From contig JACZJC010000014.1 in NCBI GenBank assembly GCA_014860745.1, forward strand, positions 1 to 62,390: a DNA stretch of 62,390 nt. The letters are read 5' to 3'. The DNA comes from Anaerolineales bacterium. Its GTDB lineage: Bacteria; Chloroflexota; Anaerolineae; Anaerolineales; Villigracilaceae. The notes beneath the pieces are model-generated. The model saw nothing but the letters and a program-made list of their open reading frames with translations, ran no database searches and was not told where the DNA came from. Positions 7,722-14,826 of the stretch are shown here, in pieces (position 1 is the first letter of the stretch; every line of letters starts with the position of its first letter). The position numbers and the translations under genes are program-made.

Positions 7722-8771
7722 ATGAGCAAATCCCCGTCTCCTTCGACAGGCTCAGGGCGGACTCGGCCCCTCGACCCAGAATCCAAACCTGATGACCGCG
7801 TGGATAATGCCCTGCGTCCACAAAAATTGGGCGATTTGATCGGGCAGGATCAAGTAAAAGAGAATCTATCCATTCTCATCGATGCCGCGCGGCACCGCAG
7901 CGAAGCGTTGGATCATGTTTTGTTTTATGGGCCTCCCGGTTTAGGCAAGACCACACTTGCACACGTGTTGGGCAATGAGATGGGAGTCAACGTTAAAGTG
8001 ACGGCGGGTCCTGCCATCGAGCGCGCAGGCGACCTGGCTGCCATCCTCACCAACCTCCGCGCCGGGGACGTGATTTTCATCGACGAAATTCACCGCCTTG
8101 GCCGTGCCGTGGAAGAAGTACTTTACCCCGCCATGGAAGATTTTGCATTGGATATCGTCATTGGCAAAGGTCCCTCGGCGCGTTCCATTCGTTTGAAATT
8201 GCCGAAGTTCACAGTGGTTGGCGCGACGACGCGTTTGGCATTGGTCACAGCTCCGCTGCGGGCGCGTTTTGGCGCGGTCTATCGCTTGGATTATTATGAG
8301 ATCGAAGCGATGAAGAAGATCGTCAAGCGCGCTGCGGGGATGTTGAAAGTCAGCGCGGATGAATCGGGCATCGATGAGATGGCGCGCCGCGCGCGGGGGA
8401 CTCCGCGGATTGCGCTGCGTCTTCTGCGCCGTGTTCGGGACTATGCCCAAGTCCGTGCGGATGGAGTCATCAACCAAAAGGTTGCGAAAGAGGCGTTGGA
8501 TCTTTTGCAGGTCGATCCGCTCGGCCTGGACGATGTGGACCGCCGCGTTTTGAAAACCATCATTGAAAAATACAACGGCGGACCCGTCGGACTGAACACC
8601 ATCGCCGCATCCATCAGCGAAGAACAGGACACGATCATGGATGTGGTCGAGCCGTATCTTTTACAGCTTGGCTTTTTGGACAGAACTTCGCAGGGCCGCA
8701 TGGCAACCAGATCCGCTTATGAACATTTGGGGTATACGTACACTGGGGATGGCCAGCAGAGATTGTTGTAG
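7722..8771 (+). CDS. ruvB: Holliday junction branch migration ATPase RuvB
   Basis: Hexameric AAA+ motor that drives RuvA-bound Holliday junctions in recombination and repair. 349 residues, close to the family norm. The typical start of the fold ([11 protein letters not shown], about 32-42) is followed by Walker [10 protein letters not shown] (about 69-77), Walker B with DEIH (about 122-125), sensor motif GATTRL and a C-terminal winged helix ending in GYTYTG. Residues 5-20 are extra compared with most RuvB proteins and are encoded by a repeat-like palindrome (7739-7777). ruvA and ruvC are absent here; DUF2905 and queA downstream are frequent ruvB neighbours. Possible control comes from the upstream GEMM array by read-through or from its own promoter. 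Confidence 0.96.
   Translation: MSKSPSPSTGSGRTRPLDPESKPDDRVDNALRPQKLGDLIGQDQVKENLSILIDAARHRSEALDHVLFYGPPGLGKTTLAHVLGNEMGVNVKVTAGPAIERAGDLAAILTNLRAGDVIFIDEIHRLGRAVEEVLYPAMEDFALDIVIGKGPSARSIRLKLPKFTVVGATTRLALVTAPLRARFGAVYRLDYYEIEAMKKIVKRAAGMLKVSADESGIDEMARRARGTPRIALRLLRRVRDYAQVRADGVINQKVAKEALDLLQVDPLGLDDVDRRVLKTIIEKYNGGPVGLNTIAASISEEQDTIMDVVEPYLLQLGFLDRTSQGRMATRSAYEHLGYTYTGDGQQRLL
7739..7777. repeat. dispersed-repeat sequence inside ruvB coding region
   Basis: The bases cttcgacaggctcagggcgg followed by actcggcccctcgaccc match the style of the intergenic CGACAGGCTCAG/TCGA palindromes. It is in frame and encodes a Ser/Thr/Gly/Arg/Pro-rich stretch near residues 6-18 of RuvB. Confidence 0.6.
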
Positions 8772-8778
8772 TAATTTG

Positions 8779-8830
8779 GTCAAAGGTCAAAAGTCAACCA
8801 ACCTTCAACCTTAGACTTTCGACCTTTAAC
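8779..8830. repeat. inverted repeat between ruvB and the toxin-antitoxin pair
   Basis: Arms gtcaaaggtcaaaagtc (8779-8795) and gactttcgacctttaac (8814-8830) pair with two differences around an 18-base loop. It may end the ruvB transcript, though no U-run follows. Confidence 0.65.
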
Positions 8831-8854
8831 TCATGTTTGAAGGAAGGACGATCT

Positions 8855-9145
8855 ATGTTACAGGAAGTTGTTATTAAAACAAATGCCAATGAATCACTTA
8901 AGCCTATATTGGAAGTGGCGATTCAGAATCAATTAAAAGCCCTGCAGCATGGTATTCAGCGCACCAGGGAACGAGTGGCGGAATTTGAAAAACGCGCGGG
9001 AATGTCTTCAGCTGATTTTGAGAAAAAATTACAAAATGAAGAAATTGACGAAACGATTGAAACCATAGATTGGAATATGGAACTCGCAGCCCTACGCTTG
9101 ATGGAAGGACAATATCAATCGCTCAGTGAGGCGAAAATTGATTGA
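8855..9145 (+). CDS. probable antitoxin of a TumE-type toxin-antitoxin pair
   Basis: Small acidic helical protein of 96 residues, partner of the TumE-like protein whose gene overlaps its last 20 bases. There is no recognisable DNA-binding motif. A charged helix covers residues 20-60 (RTRERVAEFEKRAG) and an acidic C-terminal part follows (EEIDETIETIDW). ATG 8855 is preferred to the upstream TTG at 8837 because gaaggaagg lies 8 bases before it. The antitoxin role is inferred from position, size and overlap; the sequence itself was not recognised as a named family. Confidence 0.7.
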   Translation: MLQEVVIKTNANESLKPILEVAIQNQLKALQHGIQRTRERVAEFEKRAGMSSADFEKKLQNEEIDETIETIDWNMELAALRLMEGQYQSLSEAKID

Positions 9146-9518
9146 GCAGTATTTCCAGTCCATGCTGGATTTGCTTGCCGCCCTGCCATTTGTGGAATCT
9201 TCCAATGTTAATCTTGAAAAGCGCGGAGATTTAGCTGGGTTTATTCGCGGTGAAGTTGAATTTCAGGACGGCTCTTCTTTGCTTTTCTTTCGTGAATTAA
9301 TTGACTTGCGCCTGCCGCTTCAAAAGATAATGTATGCTTATCATTATCAAAAAGTGGATGGCACATTGATTTTCCGCTACGATAATACGGCTCATCACAG
9401 GTCAGTTTCTACATTTCCAATTCATAAACACTTAAGAGGTGGGGATGTAACCTCCGCTGAAGTTCCTACATTGGAACGAATATTGAGAGAGATTGAAGAA
9501 TTTATTTTGCAGGGATGA
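9126..9518 (+). CDS. TumE-family toxin (DUF6516)
   Basis: 130 residues with the pattern I associate with TumE/DUF6516: a helical N-terminus, a strand with FQDGSSLLFFREL, then YAYHYQ, the core LIFRYDNTAHH (about 83-93), FPIHKH and a C-terminal helix LERILREIEEFI. The proposed start is GTG 9126, inside the preceding gene, which implies translational coupling; a TTG 12 bases later is an alternative. The family is annotated as the toxin of type II-like pairs; its target is not known to me. The pair interrupts an otherwise standard ruvB-DUF2905-queA order. Confidence 0.8.
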   Translation: MRRKLIEQYFQSMLDLLAALPFVESSNVNLEKRGDLAGFIRGEVEFQDGSSLLFFRELIDLRLPLQKIMYAYHYQKVDGTLIFRYDNTAHHRSVSTFPIHKHLRGGDVTSAEVPTLERILREIEEFILQG

Positions 9519-9527
9519 GACATAGTA

Positions 9528-9755
9528 ATGGAAACCCTCGCTCGCTACCTCATGATTGGTGGAATTGCACTCTTTCTCATCGGCGGGGGAGTGTATCTAG
9601 CTGCGAAATTTGGAATTCCGTTTGGAAGATTACCCGGTGATATCCGCATTGAGGGGGAGCATGGCAGTTTTTATTTCCCAGTCACAACTTCGATATTGGT
9701 TTCGGTCCTGCTAACTCTTATATTGAATATTATTTCTCGCCTCATGCGAAAATAG
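9528..9755 (+). CDS. DUF2905 small membrane protein
   Basis: 75 residues with two membrane helices (about 7-27 and 50-70) separated by the family hallmark FGRLPGDIRIEGEHGSFYFP. Function is unknown. Genes of this family often lie between ruvB and queA, as here, which supports the call and suggests the toxin-antitoxin pair was inserted later. It ends 4 bases before the queA start. Confidence 0.9.
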   Translation: METLARYLMIGGIALFLIGGGVYLAAKFGIPFGRLPGDIRIEGEHGSFYFPVTTSILVSVLLTLILNIISRLMRK

Positions 9756-9759
9756 AAAA

Positions 9760-10800
9760 TTGAAAACCTCCGACTTCGACTACCATCTCCCCGAATCCTC
9801 CATCGCGCAGACTCCCATTGAGCCGCGCGATTCCTCGCGTTTGCTTGTGCTGAATCGTGAGACGGGGAAACTGGAACATAAAATATTCCGTGACATCAAA
9901 GAGTATTTACGAGAGGGGGATTTGCTGGTTTTGAATCAAACGCGAGTCATTCCCGCGCGCATCTTTGCCAAAAAAGAGACAGGCGGCAAAGTGGAAATTT
10001 TGCTGCTGCGCCGCCGCGATGAATTAAGTTGGGAAGCCCTTGTGGGCGGTAAGGGCTTGCGCGTAGGCAAGCTAGTGTTTGTGGAGAACGGACCAAGCGC
10101 TGAGATCATTGAAACCCTTGAAGGTTCTGAGCGACTCATCAAATTTTCCGAACCCATCGAACCGTATTTCCCAAAAGTGGGGCACGTCCCTTTACCGCCA
10201 TACATTCATGAAAAATTGAACGACCCCGAACGCTACCAGACCGTCTTCGCAAAGGAAATGGGTTCCGCCGCCGCACCCACTGCAGGCCTTCACTTCACTC
10301 CCCAATTGCTGGATGAATTGAAGGCCAAAGGCGTAAAGATTGCTTATGTTACTTTGCATGTTGGGTTGGATACCTTCGCGCCCGTCACAGAAGATGATCC
10401 CGCCGAACATAAGATCCACACCGAGTGGTGCGAACTTCCGCAGGATACTGCAGATTTAATTAATGCTGCTAAAAATTCAGGCGGACGGGTGGTTGCAGTT
10501 GGCACAACCTCGGTGAGAACACTTGAAAGCACGGGGAGGAATTCGATACTCGATACTCGTGAATCGAATAACGAATATCGAATTTCTGCATTTATCGGCC
10601 CAACGGATATCTTCATCCTCCCTGGCTATCATTTCAAAATCGTGGATGCAATGATCACGAACTTCCATTTGCCCAAATCCACGCTGATCATGCTGGTCAG
10701 TGCGTTTGCGGGGCGCGAGAAGATTTTGTCCGCGTATGAGACAGCGATCAAAGAAGGCTATCGGTTTTATTCTTTTGGGGATGCGATGTTTATCGAATGA
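9760..10800 (+). CDS. queA: S-adenosylmethionine:tRNA ribosyltransferase-isomerase QueA
   Basis: Transfers and isomerises the ribosyl part of SAM to preQ1 in tRNA, giving epoxyqueuosine. 346 residues covering the full family: N-terminal FDYHLPESSIAQTP, NQTRVIPARI, PTAGLHFT, and C-terminal TNFHLPKSTLIMLVSAFAG and YRFYSFGDAMFI. The start is TTG 9760; no other in-frame start keeps the conserved N-terminus and no clear Shine-Dalgarno is present, so coupling to the DUF2905 stop is likely. About ten extra residues between TSVRTLES and TDIFILPGY come from a palindromic repeat (10541-10583). tgt is not in the window. Confidence 0.95.
   Translation: MKTSDFDYHLPESSIAQTPIEPRDSSRLLVLNRETGKLEHKIFRDIKEYLREGDLLVLNQTRVIPARIFAKKETGGKVEILLLRRRDELSWEALVGGKGLRVGKLVFVENGPSAEIIETLEGSERLIKFSEPIEPYFPKVGHVPLPPYIHEKLNDPERYQTVFAKEMGSAAAPTAGLHFTPQLLDELKAKGVKIAYVTLHVGLDTFAPVTEDDPAEHKIHTEWCELPQDTADLINAAKNSGGRVVAVGTTSVRTLESTGRNSILDTRESNNEYRISAFIGPTDIFILPGYHFKIVDAMITNFHLPKSTLIMLVSAFAGREKILSAYETAIKEGYRFYSFGDAMFIE
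10541..10583. repeat. palindromic repeat sequence inside queA
   Basis: Arms attcgata and tatcgaat flank cgatactcg/cgaataacga-type units. The segment is in frame and encodes a loop (NSILDTRESNNEYRI) absent from typical QueA proteins. Confidence 0.6.
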
Positions 10801-10836
10801 TGCATATTTCTTTCATCTTTCCTCTTTCAACCTCAC

Positions 10837-11502
10837 ATGACACTTGAAAAATTAAATCAACAGATCATTCAATGCCGCAAATGTCCCCGCCTTGTCGAAT
10901 GGCGCGAGGAGATGGCCCAAGTCAAACGCAAGGCTTATAGGGATGAGGAATATTGGGGAAAGCCTGTCCCTGGGTTTGGTGATACGCAGGCGCGGGTGCT
11001 GGTGGTGGGACTCGCACCCGGCGCGCACGGTTCGAACCGCACAGGCCGTCAATTCACCGGGGATGCCTCCGGGAATTTTCTATTCCCAGCCTTGCACCGC
11101 GCCGGGTTCGCGAATCAGGCATCAGCGGAATCGCGAGGCGATGGTCTCATCCTTAAGGATATGTATATTACTGCGTCCGGTCGCTGCGCTCCCCCGGATA
11201 ACAAGCCCAGTCCGGAAGAATTGAATAATTGCCAGCCCTTTCTTGAAAGGGAGATTAAGATTCTCAAACCAAAGGTGATCGTTTGCCTGGGGCGGATCGC
11301 ATTCGAGCGCATTCTTAAAATTTTCTTAGCTCGTAATCCCGTATTTAAGTTTACTCACGGCGTGTCCTACCACCTGGCGAATGGAGTGTGGGTGCTGTGT
11401 TCCTACCATCCCAGCCAGCAGAATACCTTGACGGGAAAATTAACCACGAAGATGTTCGATGCCATTTGGGCGCAGGCAAGAAATTTGTTGGAAGGTGAAT
11501 AA
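10837..11502 (+). CDS. family 5 uracil-DNA glycosylase (UdgB-like)
   Basis: Removes uracil and related deaminated bases from DNA. 221 residues. Cysteines for a 4Fe-4S cluster are present in the family positions: CRKC (about 13-16), GRCAPP and NNCQPF. Motif I is GLAPGAHGSNRTGRQFTGD, where family 5 enzymes lack the catalytic Asp of family 1. The C-terminal motif is SYHPSQQNT. The KPVPGFGD stretch before motif I is also characteristic. It starts 36 bases after queA and overlaps closely with the hydrolase that follows. Confidence 0.92.
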   Translation: MTLEKLNQQIIQCRKCPRLVEWREEMAQVKRKAYRDEEYWGKPVPGFGDTQARVLVVGLAPGAHGSNRTGRQFTGDASGNFLFPALHRAGFANQASAESRGDGLILKDMYITASGRCAPPDNKPSPEELNNCQPFLEREIKILKPKVIVCLGRIAFERILKIFLARNPVFKFTHGVSYHLANGVWVLCSYHPSQQNTLTGKLTTKMFDAIWAQARNLLEGE

Positions 11503-11503
11503 G

Positions 11504-12253
11504 TTGAAGAGAATAAATTGGAAAATAACGCTGACGGCTTTTGTGGTCGTTTTGGTTTCGGTTTTTGTCATCGCGTTTGTGTATTGGGAAGGGAGGACAT
11601 TACCTGCAACCGATATTGCTCTGGATGCCATGCAATCCGATTCACAGGTGTATGTGAGCATGGAAAATGGATGGGCGATCTTTTTCCCTGCCGATGAGTC
11701 GCGCCCACAGACAGGTTTTATTTTTTACCCGGGTGCGGGTGTGGATTATCGCGCGTATGCGCCGGTGATGAAGTTGGTTGCGCAGGAGGGCTATTTTGTT
11801 GTGCTCCTGCCTGTCCCGTTGAACCTCGCGTTTTTTGATATCAATGCTTCGGCGCGGGTGATTGCTCGATATCCCGAGATTCAACATTGGGCGGTTGGCG
11901 GACATTCCCTTGGCGGTGTAGCCGCTTCATCATATGCCGCGACTCACCGCGATATCGAAGGGCTGGTTTTTTGGGCTTCATACCCTGCAAATGACGCGTT
12001 GAGATCGAAGGATATAAACGTGATTTCCATTTTTAGCACGAACGATGGACTGGCAACGGGCGTTAAGATTGACGAATCGCGTTCTTTGCTCCCGGCGGAT
12101 GCGCGATTCGTTTCCATCGAGGGCGGCAATCATGCTCAATTCGGCTCTTACGGACCTCAGGCTGGCGACAATGAAGCTTCCATTTCTCCCGAAGAGCAGT
12201 GGACTCAAACCGCGGATGCAACGACAAAATTTTTAGAAGAGCTATCTCAATAA
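11504..12253 (+). CDS. membrane-anchored alpha/beta hydrolase
   Basis: 249 residues. One N-terminal membrane helix (about 8-28) anchors an alpha/beta hydrolase domain facing out. Catalytic elements: nucleophile in GGHSLGG, acid in STNDGL, histidine in GGNHAQFG. The fold resembles dienelactone-hydrolase-type esterases; the substrate is unknown. TTG 11504 is favoured because gaagg is 8 bases upstream; GTG 11495 overlapping the glycosylase stop is the alternative. A second, unrelated-looking hydrolase follows after 5 bases, so the two are probably cotranscribed. Confidence 0.82.
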   Translation: MKRINWKITLTAFVVVLVSVFVIAFVYWEGRTLPATDIALDAMQSDSQVYVSMENGWAIFFPADESRPQTGFIFYPGAGVDYRAYAPVMKLVAQEGYFVVLLPVPLNLAFFDINASARVIARYPEIQHWAVGGHSLGGVAASSYAATHRDIEGLVFWASYPANDALRSKDINVISIFSTNDGLATGVKIDESRSLLPADARFVSIEGGNHAQFGSYGPQAGDNEASISPEEQWTQTADATTKFLEELSQ

Positions 12254-12258
12254 TTTGT

Positions 12259-13227
12259 ATGCAGAAACATTGGAAAAAGATCGTTCTTGCTGCATTAATT
12301 TTTGCCTGCCTCACCGTTGCAATTGGGCCATTTTTTGTCCCCGTCACTGAATTGGATGAATTGGTTCCGGTGGAAGAATTCATCGAAGTTGATAGTAAAT
12401 TTATAGAAGTTAATGGTGTCACCACCCACTTTAAAGAGGCGGGGGATGGGGACCCGGTTTTCATCCTTCTGCATGGATTTGGTGGAAGCACCTTTTCATG
12501 GCGCGAGGTGATGGATGATTTCTCCCGGCTTGGCCGCGTGATTGCCTATGACCGCCCCGCGTTTGGCTTGACCGAACGTCCCATGCCTGAAGAATGGGCT
12601 GAGAATCCCTACAGCATGAAGGCCAACATCGAGTTGCTGCTTGGGTTAATGGACAAATTGGGAATTGAAAAAGCGATACTTGTCGGCAACTCGGCGGGCG
12701 GCGGTTTGGCGGTGGCATTCGCATTGGAATATCCCCAAAGGGTCGAGTCGCTTATTTTGGTCGATCCAGGAGTCGGCGGAGGACGAGGCCCGCAGTTCCC
12801 TGCCTGGGCATTACCGTTGATGTGGACTCCGCAAATGCGGCATATCGGCCCTTTGATGATGCGCGATTATCAGGAAACCCTCCCAAACACGATCCAGCGA
12901 GAATGGTATGATTCAACCAAACTTACCGATGAGATCAGGCGGGAATATTTAAAGGTATTCAGAATCGAAAATTGGGACCGCGCGCTTTACGAATTGACGT
13001 TCGCGCCAGCCTATCCTGAGCTGCGTCCGCTGCTGCCGCAATTGAGCGTGCCCGTTTTCATTGTGGCGGGCCGGGAAGACCGGTTGATCCGTGCGTTTTA
13101 TTTTGAAGCCATTGCAACCGAAATTCCAAATGCCCGGCTTACGCTCCTCCCGCAGTGCGGGCATGTCCCTCATGAGGAATGCCCGCTTGATTTTATGCAA
13201 GCCGTAATGAGTTATCTGGAACCCTGA
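12259..13227 (+). CDS. alpha/beta hydrolase, signal-anchored
   Basis: 322 residues with an N-terminal hydrophobic segment (about 8-27) and an alpha/beta hydrolase fold. The oxyanion motif is LLHGFGG, the nucleophile elbow VGNSAGGG (Ser near 152), the acid AGREDRLI and the histidine CGHVPHEE. The YDRPAFGLTERP motif is typical of haloperoxidase/epoxide-hydrolase-like members. Substrate unknown. The ATG at 12259 starts just before the hydrophobic segment. Its stop codon shares one base with the start of the next gene (TGATG), so the peroxiredoxin-like selenoprotein is translationally coupled. Confidence 0.87.
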   Translation: MQKHWKKIVLAALIFACLTVAIGPFFVPVTELDELVPVEEFIEVDSKFIEVNGVTTHFKEAGDGDPVFILLHGFGGSTFSWREVMDDFSRLGRVIAYDRPAFGLTERPMPEEWAENPYSMKANIELLLGLMDKLGIEKAILVGNSAGGGLAVAFALEYPQRVESLILVDPGVGGGRGPQFPAWALPLMWTPQMRHIGPLMMRDYQETLPNTIQREWYDSTKLTDEIRREYLKVFRIENWDRALYELTFAPAYPELRPLLPQLSVPVFIVAGREDRLIRAFYFEAIATEIPNARLTLLPQCGHVPHEECPLDFMQAVMSYLEP

Positions 13228-13709
13228 TGAAACTAAATTTGATCACCCCCGGTGAACTGGCCCCCGATTTTGAACTGGAAGATGTGCATGGCCGGCTTAT
13301 CCGCCTTTCGAGTTTTCGCGGCGGGAAGCCCGTTGTCCTCGCGTTTTTACGCGGCTTTATGTGACCACATTGCCGCGCGCAGTTGGCGCGCATGCGCGAC
13401 CATTATGATGAATTTACCTCCCGCGGCGCGGTGATTTTGGCGGTCGGGCCTGACGGTGTGGAAGCGTTCAAAAAATATTGGGCAACAGAAAATATTCCCT
13501 ATTTCGGTCTGCCTGATCCAAGCCATGTGGTTGCAAAACAATATCGCCAGGAAGTGAATCTCTTCAAACTTGGACGCATGCCTTTGAACAGCATCGTGGA
13601 TGTGGAAGGCCGCATTCGCTATGTGCATTACGGTTCCTCCATGGCCGATATTCCCGATAACGAAACCTTTCTGGATGTAATAGAAAAACTTAACGCATCA
13701 TCCAGTTAA
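13227..13709 (+). CDS. peroxiredoxin-like selenoprotein with in-frame UGA (Sec46, UxxC)
   Basis: AhpC/TSA-type thiol peroxidase-like protein of 160 residues if UGA 13362-13364 is read as selenocysteine. Before the UGA: PGELAPDFELEDVHG, LSSFRGGKPVVLAFLRGFM; after it: PHCRAQLARMRDHYDEF, VILAVGPDG and LGRMPLNSIVDVEG. Family members normally have Cys at this exact place (RGFMCPHCR-type), so the product carries U46-P-H-C49. The frame is the same on both sides of the UGA. A 6-bp GC hairpin follows 10 bases later (see bSECIS), and selB is encoded at 29671. Read conventionally, the gene would be a 45-residue fragment plus an orphan 3' ORF. The start overlaps the hydrolase stop by one base. Role: probably peroxide or disulfide reduction in the cytosol. 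Confidence 0.85.
13362..13391 (+). promoter_or_regulatory. candidate bacterial SECIS element
   Basis: UGA 13362-13364, then a perfect stem gcgcgc (13375-13380) with gcgcgc (13386-13391) closing the loop agttg. The loop starts 16 bases after the UGA and has a G among its first two bases, both of which fit the published bacterial SECIS pattern. It lies inside the coding region, as bacterial SECIS elements do. Confidence 0.65.
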
Positions 13710-13710
13710 C

Positions 13711-14748
13711 ATGACTTTAGGACACATCGCCTTTCTCGGTTCCGGAGAGACCTCCCTTGCCGGGGGCCGCATCTTTGAAACACTTGCCCGCCTCATCCCT
13801 GACCCATTGCGGGTTGCCATACTGGAAACGCCGGCAGGCTTTGAGTTAAACGCTTCCCTCGTTGCAGGTCGTGTGGGGGATTTTCTGAAGACCCGTTTGC
13901 AAAATTACAAGCCGACGATCAATCTCATCCCAGCCCGCAAACAAGGGACGGAGTTCAGCCCCGATAATCTCGAAATCCTGAAACCTTTATTACAAGCGAA
14001 CCTCATCTTTATGGGACCCGGCAGCCCCAGTTATGTTGTGCGTCAGCTGCAAAACACACTTGCCTGGGATATCATCCGCGCAAGGCACAGACTCGGCGCC
14101 ACGTTGGTCTTCGCCTCCGCCGCAACCATATCCGTCAGCGAATGGGTGCTGCCTGTTTATGAAATTTATAAAGTCGGCGAGGACGTGCATGTGAAGGATG
14201 GGCTGAAGTTCTTCGCAGACTTTGGAATGCATCTATCTTTCATCCCGCATTGGAATAATGCCGAGGGCGGCGTGGATCTGGATACCAGCCGCTGTTTCAT
14301 GGGTATGGAACGTTTCGAGCAATGGCGCAAACTTACCCCCAAACAAAACATCATCGTTGGGCTGGATGAACACTCCGGTATCATTATGGATTGTGAAAAA
14401 GGCGTCTGTGATGTACATGGTGTCAGCTCGGTAACAGTTTTGAAAAGTGACGGAGCAGAGATGTATGCTTCCGGAGCGAATTTTTCCCTGAACGAGCTTG
14501 GGACCTGCACACCGCCGGAACCGATCGATAAAGGAATACGGCCTGAGGTGTGGCAAATGGTGCTCGATGCGGCCAATGCGAACCGTGATGAGACTCCTCC
14601 GGAAGAAGTGCTATCCTTGCTGGAACAGCGCAGGCAGGTCCGCGCCGATAAGAACTTTGCCGAGTCAGACCGCCTGCGGGATGAGATCTCTGCGCTTGGC
14701 TGGGTGGTAAAAGATTCTAAAGAAGGCCAGCAATTGACGAAAACGTAA
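13711..14748 (+). CDS. S51 peptidase/cyanophycinase-like protein fused to a cysteinyl-tRNA synthetase C-terminal tail
   Basis: 345 residues. The first 240 resemble the class I glutamine amidotransferase-like fold of peptidase S51/cyanophycinase: FLGSGETS at the start, ILETPAGFE, MGPGSPSYVV, a possible nucleophile Ser in FASAAT, and PHWNNAEGG. The last 50 (EQRRQVRADKNFAESDRLRD, ISALGWVVKDSKEGQQL) match the helical tail of cysteinyl-tRNA synthetase, without any synthetase catalytic domain. It starts one base after the selenoprotein stop, so they are probably in one operon. Function unknown; the tail might bind tRNA. Confidence 0.75.
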   Translation: MTLGHIAFLGSGETSLAGGRIFETLARLIPDPLRVAILETPAGFELNASLVAGRVGDFLKTRLQNYKPTINLIPARKQGTEFSPDNLEILKPLLQANLIFMGPGSPSYVVRQLQNTLAWDIIRARHRLGATLVFASAATISVSEWVLPVYEIYKVGEDVHVKDGLKFFADFGMHLSFIPHWNNAEGGVDLDTSRCFMGMERFEQWRKLTPKQNIIVGLDEHSGIIMDCEKGVCDVHGVSSVTVLKSDGAEMYASGANFSLNELGTCTPPEPIDKGIRPEVWQMVLDAANANRDETPPEEVLSLLEQRRQVRADKNFAESDRLRDEISALGWVVKDSKEGQQLTKT

Positions 14749-14826
14749 ACAAAGGTGATGTGCCCGGCGTTTTCTGCGGGACAAAATGCGATAAAATAAT
14801 CGCGCAAGATTATCAGAGGAGAATCC

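Noticed and set aside
13252-13434. Short plus-strand ORF across the UGA region of the peroxiredoxin-like gene
   Set aside because: It is in a different frame from both conserved halves and encodes no recognisable protein; the UGA read-through frame explains the conservation.
13383-13709. Separate gene starting with TTG after the UGA
   Set aside because: It would lack the N-terminal strand and the peroxidatic position of the fold, has no ribosome-binding site, and is in frame with the upstream half.
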